64,000 nucleotides of DNA, taken from the NCBI GenBank assembly GCA_016748015.1, contig JAAOMT010000718.1, positions 631,538 through 695,537 on the forward strand. Direction: 5' to 3'. A program made the position numbers and the translations under genes. Below, one piece after another: positions 57,720 to 64,000 of this stretch; the first letter of the stretch is position 1; every line of letters begins with the position of its first letter. This DNA is from Geosiphon pyriformis (taxonomy: Eukaryota > Glomeromycota > Glomeromycetes > Archaeosporales > Geosiphonaceae). The notes beneath the pieces are model-generated. The model ran no database searches, was not told the DNA's origin, and saw nothing but the letters and a program-made list of their open reading frames with translations.

Positions 57720-60700
57720 TCATATTGCGGATTTATCCAACTCATAAAATTGATTAAGTAAATTAAAGATTCCTACTTGTCGTGGTCGATCTTGTTCCAT
57801 TAATACATCATTCCCAGATTTGGCACCCGTTAAAAAGTAAGAATCACCTAATTCACTCTCATAATTTTCTTGAGGCGAATGCGAAGAATTTAACTGTTCT
57901 GTTGTTCCGATGACAACATTTTTTCGAAGCGTTGGACCTTGTGGAGAGTCGGACGGGCCATCTTCTTGCAGCAATGAATCAATACCAAACCCAAGACTAG
58001 AACGACGCGCATGAGGGGCGTTAATGTGCCCTTTTGAAGTCCCGAAAGGTATATTGCTCCCGCGACGATTATTTCGAAGAATCGAATCAATACCAAACAG
58101 GCGTGTGTTACTGGTGCGCTCAGGATTGATTTGATTATTAAATTCAGTCAGGCGAGTAAGATAAGCAGACCCAGTAGGATCTGTAGGTTCCCAATCAGGA
58201 TGATTCGCCTGTGTGTAAAACAATGAAATGTTTTTGTTTGTTTGTTTGTTTGTTGTTTTGTTTGTGAGCTATTGATATAATGATGTAGAAATGTAAAAAA
58301 ATGATATATGGAAGTTTACCTTGAAATTCAAAAAGCTCTTTTCCATCTTTCCTTGGTTTGAAATATAATATTCGTTGGCAACTTCAGTTGGGGCGCCATA
58401 CTGGGATAAGCATTCATATTGGTAAGCTGAATTGGAACCAAACATGCAAGAAGATAAAGGAGTTATGAAAAAATTTACCTTCACATTCCCATGTCGCTTG
58501 AAATCAAATACTGCAAAGCTGCAGACGTAACCGACTCCTTCCACATGTAGAGTGAATTCACGGAAAAAGTCCACGATCTTTTGTAAGTATAAAGTTAAGG
58601 AGGTCTTGAAAGATTGAAGGAAAAAGAAATTGGATGCTTGCAAAAGTATTTCAAAGGATATCACTACAATCTGGCAAAGAGTACCACAATATAAGTGGGG
58701 TGAAAATGACGCTGACAATTTCTTGGATAAAAAGAATCACTTTCATGTCAAATAGTTGAGCAAATCCTTTGCGGACCTATAAATGTATCAATAGGTAAGG
58801 TCCAACTTATCGGATGAAAAAATTAATAAATAAAGCTGTAAAAATGAAGAAACCTTCTCAGCATGCAAATCTTCTCTCCAATCATCGGGCAAATAATGAG
58901 TGTATTCTATAACTTCCTTCAGAATCATTTCAGGATCAAATACCGAATGTTCATCTGGGATCAGACCACGGCTAACATGCAAAATGGTACCACATAATCC
59001 GAGGTAAAAAATAAGGGTACGTTCAGGCGTGATCTCAAATCTAAATAGCTCGGGATCGATCACGGTAGCCAACAGAAGAATAGCGGCAAAAGATCCAGCA
59101 ATAAATGAGACAAATCTTTTTTGATAAAAATTCAAAAGATTACATAATAATCAAAACGCGTTCCTCCAACCAACCAACCAACCAACCAAAAAAAAGCCTC
59201 ACCTGGCAACCAAGACAGATTTCTCTTTTGGAAATTGATTGATATATTTCATAGCGGGTTCATAGCTATTATTTAGCCTTGTTTGGAATAGGTGGGGCAA
59301 TTCATTAAACTCACGAAACATCCATCGGGCAAAAGGTGACCATTGGCGAGATCCGATTGAACTGGGGTTCTTGTGATATTCCTTGTTAAATTACCAGGGA
59401 AATTATAAATTATGATTAATGAAATTTAAAGTGAACCGAACCAAGCAACCGACCGACCGACCAACCATGTAAAATCAAAGCAATCTCGGAAAAGTAATGA
59501 TAATATGAGACTTACATCAAAATATCTGAAGAAAAAGAACATGAGAAGATAGACAACAATAAAGGGAGCAAAAATAAGGTTAATCCAACCCATAAGGACA
59601 AATCGGTTGCTCAATCTATAAAAATTTGATTGTAAAAAAACTATTAAGAGGCCAATAGCAAGATGATTATTTGAGATATGATTTTGAGATGAAAGTTAAA
59701 ATTTATGCATATGTGAGTACCCTTTGGTTAATTCTTCTTTCGGAACATCCTTGAGATATTTCTTTTTGACTTGACCCTCATCATTAAAGGCATAATCCAT
59801 TATGCAAAGGTTCAGGTTCCATTCAAGTGTTTTTGTTAAAATTTGTTGTCGATTCAAAAAGGGAAGGGGAATAGTAAGTTTCAATATATCCTTGTTTATG
59901 AGGGCAATTAAATAATTTTCTTGACGCATAATTCTATTAGCAATATTATGAGCGTCAAGGCGTTGTTGCGGTTGATCTTGGGTCAAATGATAGACTTGAT
60001 GACTAGTGGTGGGATTGTTGTCCCGAAGTCTTACTATTTGATTGACGATTCTTTGCCAAGATACAGTTTGGATATCATCCTATGTAGGGCGCGAATTCGA
60101 AGATTTAAATCAGATGACGAGTTGAAATAGAAGACTGAGGAGGAGATAACTTACGTCAGGGATTTCCAACAAATAAGTGTAAAAGTTGAACATATCGTTT
60201 AACCGACCAATATCCAATATTAGACGAAAGACTTGGTAGACAAAAAAGCAGCAGAAGATGGTTACAAAAAATTGACTTAATCCTGATAACCTAGCCAAAT
60301 TGTAATAGAAAATTGTAAGGACTTGAAACAGGTCAAGTCAAATATAATGATGATTTTTTCCTGAAAAATTACCTGCTAAAACATTGAGCAATTACCACTT
60401 CAGATAATTTTTTGCTATGTCTAATTGACGAGTAATCAACACAACCGATCAGAAATACCGAGAATCCTATTACGAAACCCAATTGCCTGAATCGGGAGAA
60501 AATCTAGAATTATTTCTAGGAAATAAATGAGATAAATTGACAAATAGCGATAAAAACTTACAACAGGCTCAGAACTCTATTCAACAAGATGCAATTCATG
60601 CCTTTACCAATGTAATAAGCATATACCTAAGTTAAAAGTATTAATGATTTTCTTGATGTATTAGGGTGTAATGAAAAAGCAAAAGTAAAAAGTTTTTTGA

Positions 60701-61155
60701 TACGCTACCTGGCCAAGAAATGAGTCCAGATTCTCCACATTAGCCCATTTCCACATTGTGAGTTCTTTCATGATCTCCTTTTGTGATCTCGTATTGGGCT
60801 GTTGCCTTTGACCTTGGTTAACAAAATTCCAACCAGGAGCTGGTGTCCCGCGACGATCATCCTCTGGGTTATTGCGAGGCATTTCAACCATTAGTGAGGC
60901 GGGAACTTCTTCCTCTTCTCCTTCTTCTTCTTCTTCTTCTTCTTCTTCTTGGAAATCACCAGTGGGTAAAGGTTGATAGATGGGCTGTCGGTTACCAGAG
61001 AAATTTTTAAATGGAGATGCATGTGAGGTCGGTTTTCTTGAAGAGCTAGAGTTTCTCGTTGGTTTTATTGAATAGCTCTCTGATAAATTTTCTTGGTCCT
61101 CGTGAAGGGTAACATATGCGGATTCATTAGGCTGAGGTCGATTTCTATCTGCCAT
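57720..61155 (-). CDS. ATG9: Autophagy membrane protein ATG9
   Basis: A lipid scramblase of autophagosome-seeding vesicles. Minus-strand gene with about ten exons, ATG at 61155 ([12 protein letters not shown]); the reading from 61167 starts with TTG. The N-terminal cytosolic part has a run of Glu (GAA repeat at about 60919-60950), then [20 protein letters not shown]. Membrane segments follow near 60460, 60260, 59560 ([17 protein letters not shown]), 59110 and 58700. Conserved blocks: [90 protein letters not shown], and [21 protein letters not shown] with YGAP after it. The C-terminal tail, to 57720, is Ser-rich and disordered. The order and the signature blocks are those of Atg9. Confidence 0.95.
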
Positions 61156-61342
61156 ATTTAGTGGCAAGAGTCACCTGTTATTCAGTGATAAAATAAGAAA
61201 TAAGAAATAGATGTTTAATTTAAAAAGAAAGTGAGGAAAGAGTAAAGAAAAGTACGTGTTTGGAATGCGTAATATAGTAGACATTATGGTAATAGACGTG
61301 TGGGGTCTCCACCTACGTAATGGGTGCGTTGATGATGTTTTA

Positions 61343-61376
<34 letters not shown>

Positions 61377-61764
61377 TAAATCCAAAAAACACGTGAATAG
61401 CCACCTGTTATTTATAAAGATAAAATTTTATTTTTTGAAATTAAAATCAGTTATTATGATTTTAATTAACAAATGATCATAAGAATAATATGTATATGTT
61501 TTTATGTTTCTATGTGTCTATGTATGTATAAGATACAAGAATGAAAAACAAAATTATGAAAAAAAATGTTTATGTTTAAAAAAATTCAACTATTTTATTT
61601 CGTAAATTTTACATAAAAAAAAAAGTGAATATAAACATATTTGCCATTTATATATTTAAATTAATAATTTTTAATGCGCTTTTATAACATCATGCAGATT
61701 TTTATTTTCTGTTAATGGAACATTATTTTTTTTTCTGGGATTTGAATTGTTATTATTCGGTATC

Positions 61765-61814
61765 GGGGGGAGGGGAGGGGAAATCGAAATCGAAATCGAA
61801 ATCGAAATCGGGGG
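61765..61814 (+). repeat. G-rich patch plus AAATCG hexamer repeat
   Basis: G6-A-G4-A-G4 (61765-61780) is followed by five AAATCG units (61781-61810) and another G run. Striking in DNA this AT-rich. Confidence 0.8.
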
Positions 61815-62420
61815 ATTATTAAAAAAAGAGATGAATTTTTTGATTTTTAATTTTTTCGTTTTAATTGAAATTTTTTTTTTTTTTTACATGACCTTGTGAC
61901 ATGGGGAAACAATTATTTAGGGGGGTTTTTTTTTCTAAATATTAATTTTCAATGCCAATAGGAAAATGTGAATAAATGGGAAAAAAAAAATTTGTTGTTG
62001 TATGTGTGTATATTTAATGTTTGAGTTTTGTCATTGATTTTCAACGCATTGACCCCAATTGATGATGATAGTAGTCAGGGACATGAAAAAAAAATTTTTT
62101 TTATGAAAATCCGCATTGTTCAGTTTTTCACAAACAATGTGATGATTATGATTATGATGATGATCATTATGATTCAATATTATTTTTTATTATTTGTAAA
62201 AAGTGAATTGTTCTCTTTAGGGGTGGAGTGACGAAATAAATTTTTGATTAAACATCATAGGTTAAAGATATTATATCTGTCTTTCAATTCTTTAAACCTG
62301 GTTAAATTTCAAACCCAAACACACGGGTTTTAATCAAAAAAATCAAGATATAATGTTATTTTACGTAAGAAAAAAAAACTTTTTAAACCATATATAATTT
62401 TTTTGGTTATCCTCATATCA

Positions 62421-62511
62421 AAGAGAAAGAGAGAGAGAGAGAGAGAAAGAAAGAAAGAAAGAGAAAGAGAGAGAAAGAGAGAGAAAGAAAGAAAGAAAGA
62501 AAGAGAGAGTA
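62421..62511 (+). repeat. GA / GAAA microsatellite
   Basis: About 90 bp of GA and GAAA repeats, purine-only on the plus strand. Confidence 0.9.
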
Positions 62512-62827
62512 TCAGAAATAATCTTCTTTTTTCTTTTTTTTCTTTCTCCTTTAAATTTTAATCTTATCTTTTAACAGAAAAGAAAAAGTTTAAGGCGTTT
62601 TTCAACTTTAAATTTAAATTTCTTCTATGAAAAAATTATTGATACATGATTAAATTAACATTTAAAGTTTTTTTTTTGGTTTCTATTTTATAAAAAATAA
62701 AAAAAATTTTCAAGACTTGGAGTTATCTCAGCCAAAATCTTTAAAAAAAAAAACCTTATTTTTTGTAATGTGATATCTCCTCATATTAATCTTTAAAGCA
62801 TTTTTAAATTAAAATAATCAGGTATTT

Positions 62828-62828
62828 G

Positions 62829-62863
<35 letters not shown>
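62828..62863 (+). repeat. ATT microsatellite, short
   Basis: About 12 uninterrupted ATT units. Confidence 0.9.
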
Positions 62864-62864
<1 letters not shown>

Positions 62865-62970
62865 GTATATATTTATAATTTCAAATCTTTTTTTAAATTT
62901 TTAATTACAATGGTTTTTTTAATATTACGGCCGTGTTCTCGGTCACAAAAAACAATAATTGTCCGAGACA

Positions 62971-62981
62971 ATTATTATTAC

Positions 62982-63078
<97 letters not shown>

Positions 63079-63084
63079 TATTAT
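62971..63084 (+). repeat. Long ATT microsatellite
   Basis: About 37 ATT units with one ACT variant near the start. The Tyr-, Leu- and Asn-homopolymer ORFs across it are artefacts of the repeat. Confidence 0.95.
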
Positions 63085-64000
63085 CACAAACTTTTTAATA
63101 GTAGTACATGAAAAAGCCTTCTTCTTATTACACAAAAAGAAAAAAATGTAAATTTCACAACCAGAGTTTTCCGTAACCCTTCAAATTTGAATTTATAAAA
63201 CGATCGGAACTTACGTTTACCATTTTTGAAGATCTCCCGAATAAGTTAAAATGACCAATCAAAATAAAAAGAACAGCCGGAAAACTGAATATCAAAAGTT
63301 TCTTATCCCTCTATCCCTCTATCCTTCTACCCCTCTACCCCTCTCTCTCTCCCTCACACTATTCTTTTCATTACACCACCTGTCACAAGTTTTTTCCCAT
63401 CTTAACCATATTTGTTCATATAGATAATACTTTTGTTAGGATCACGACTTTTTTAACGGTTACCCGAAATTTCTTTTTTACTTATAGTAGCAGCTAAGTT
63501 GTTTTCCCAATACGAGGTTGTGTGTCCCAAAGATTCACCATTTTTGATCATCATCATCATCATCAAAAAAACCCATTTATCCTGATATAGAAAACTGTCC
63601 TTTTTTTTTCCTCACCTGGATATCGAATATTAAAAATAAAAATTTGAACAGATAAAGTTGTCGGATAAAATAATTAAATTTCTTTAAGGAAAAATTCGGA
63701 ACCGTTAAAATTTTTCCTTAAAAACATATATCTGCTTAAACCACATCAAATTTTAAACCCATTAACGTACAAATCTTTCGAAATAGGTCGTGACCAATTT
63801 TTCACTTGCACAAAAAACCAAATTATATATTATCAAACTGACTTATTCTCGTTATCTTTTTTTTCTGGAAATCATCATCATCATCATCGTCCTTCTCCCT
63901 TTTTATTATTATAATCTTACTTCTTATTCAACTATTCAAAACTTTTTTTTCTAATATTTTACACATCACTAGAACTATTACCAACAAAGTTGCTTGAAAA
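63085..64000. other. Non-coding end of window
   Basis: No ORF of note. A CCAAT motif near 63254 and a pyrimidine-rich CCCTCTA-type tract (63308-63358) could belong to the promoter of a gene starting beyond the window. Short CAT repeats lie near 63548 and 63873. Confidence 0.45.

Larger units (their letters stand above)
61156..62820. other. Non-coding region upstream of ATG9 with microsatellites
   Basis: No gene is recognised on either strand. It includes an AAT/TAA run (61346-61373), a G-rich patch and AAATCG hexamer repeat (61765-61814), and a long GA/GAAA tract (62421-62511). The first 200 bases would contain the ATG9 promoter and 5' UTR, but no clear element was found. Confidence 0.6.

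Noticed and set aside
62826-63151. Poly-Tyr, poly-Leu and poly-Asn ORFs
   Set aside because: Pure translations of the ATT microsatellite.

Overview
The window looks like nuclear DNA of an arbuscular mycorrhizal fungus (Glomeromycotina, Rhizophagus- or Gigaspora-like). This is an inference from three things: very AT-rich DNA, small-intron fungal housekeeping genes, and dense nested Ty3/Gypsy elements and RNase H-bearing LINEs. The gene identifications do not depend on the exact species.

Two compartments are sharply separated. Positions 1-32,880 are a transposon island with no host gene. It holds a Ty3/Gypsy family with LTRs of about 960 bp (TGTTACC...GGTAACA ends, 4-bp target duplications) and a LINE family of about 6.8 kb. 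Each family occurs both as readable copies and as copies worn to nearly pure A/T. Element B (5158-13035, minus) has both LTRs, a primer binding site and a target duplication. It encodes Gag, protease, a Cys-rich segment, a complete trimeric-type dUTPase, reverse transcriptase and part of RNase H, but its integrase is deleted. Element A (1-2282, plus) keeps the end of integrase plus an extra 239-codon ORF that runs through the polypurine tract into the LTR. A LINE (14616-21417, minus) and element B are both inserted in an older, AT-decayed Gypsy copy. Further right are a solo LTR (26379-27341) and an ORF1-only LINE (about 27800-30925). That LINE is itself interrupted by a solo LTR of another family, carries a 23-bp minisatellite and an assembly gap, and sits inside a decayed LTR. 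The AT desert after it still aligns by eye to LINE ORF1.

Positions 33,042-61,155 are a compact run of ten conserved genes, broken only at 43,000-45,950 by LINE remnants and AT desert. In order they are: a mitochondrial DEAD-box helicase (MRH4-like, +), a divergent PP2C (-), a DUF726/TMCO4-MIL1 family protein (-), a Ptc1-type PP2C (+), GPI mannosyltransferase 2 (GPI18/PIG-V, -), enolase (+), mitochondrial AFG1 ATPase (+), mitochondrial ribosomal protein bS18m (-), RAD54 (+) and ATG9 (-). Several exon structures could be built so that every splice phase closes: enolase 436 aa, DUF726 597 aa, Ptc1-like 380 aa, AFG1 534 aa, bS18m 183 aa, divergent PP2C 626 aa. These genes do not form one pathway. 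They share divergent promoters: DUF726/PTC1, GPI18/enolase and bS18m/RAD54. The RAD54 promoter carries a perfect inverted repeat of an MCB/E2F-like GC motif.

Positions 61,156-64,000 are non-coding, with many microsatellites.

The most interesting signals are the dUTPase-plus-Cys-rich Gypsy architecture with its extra 3' ORF, and a transition-only (C:G to T:A) decay. That decay has put about twenty stops and no frameshift into roughly 4 kb of pol, and appears to have turned whole elements into AT deserts, as RIP or 5-methylcytosine deamination would. All alignments between copies were made by eye.
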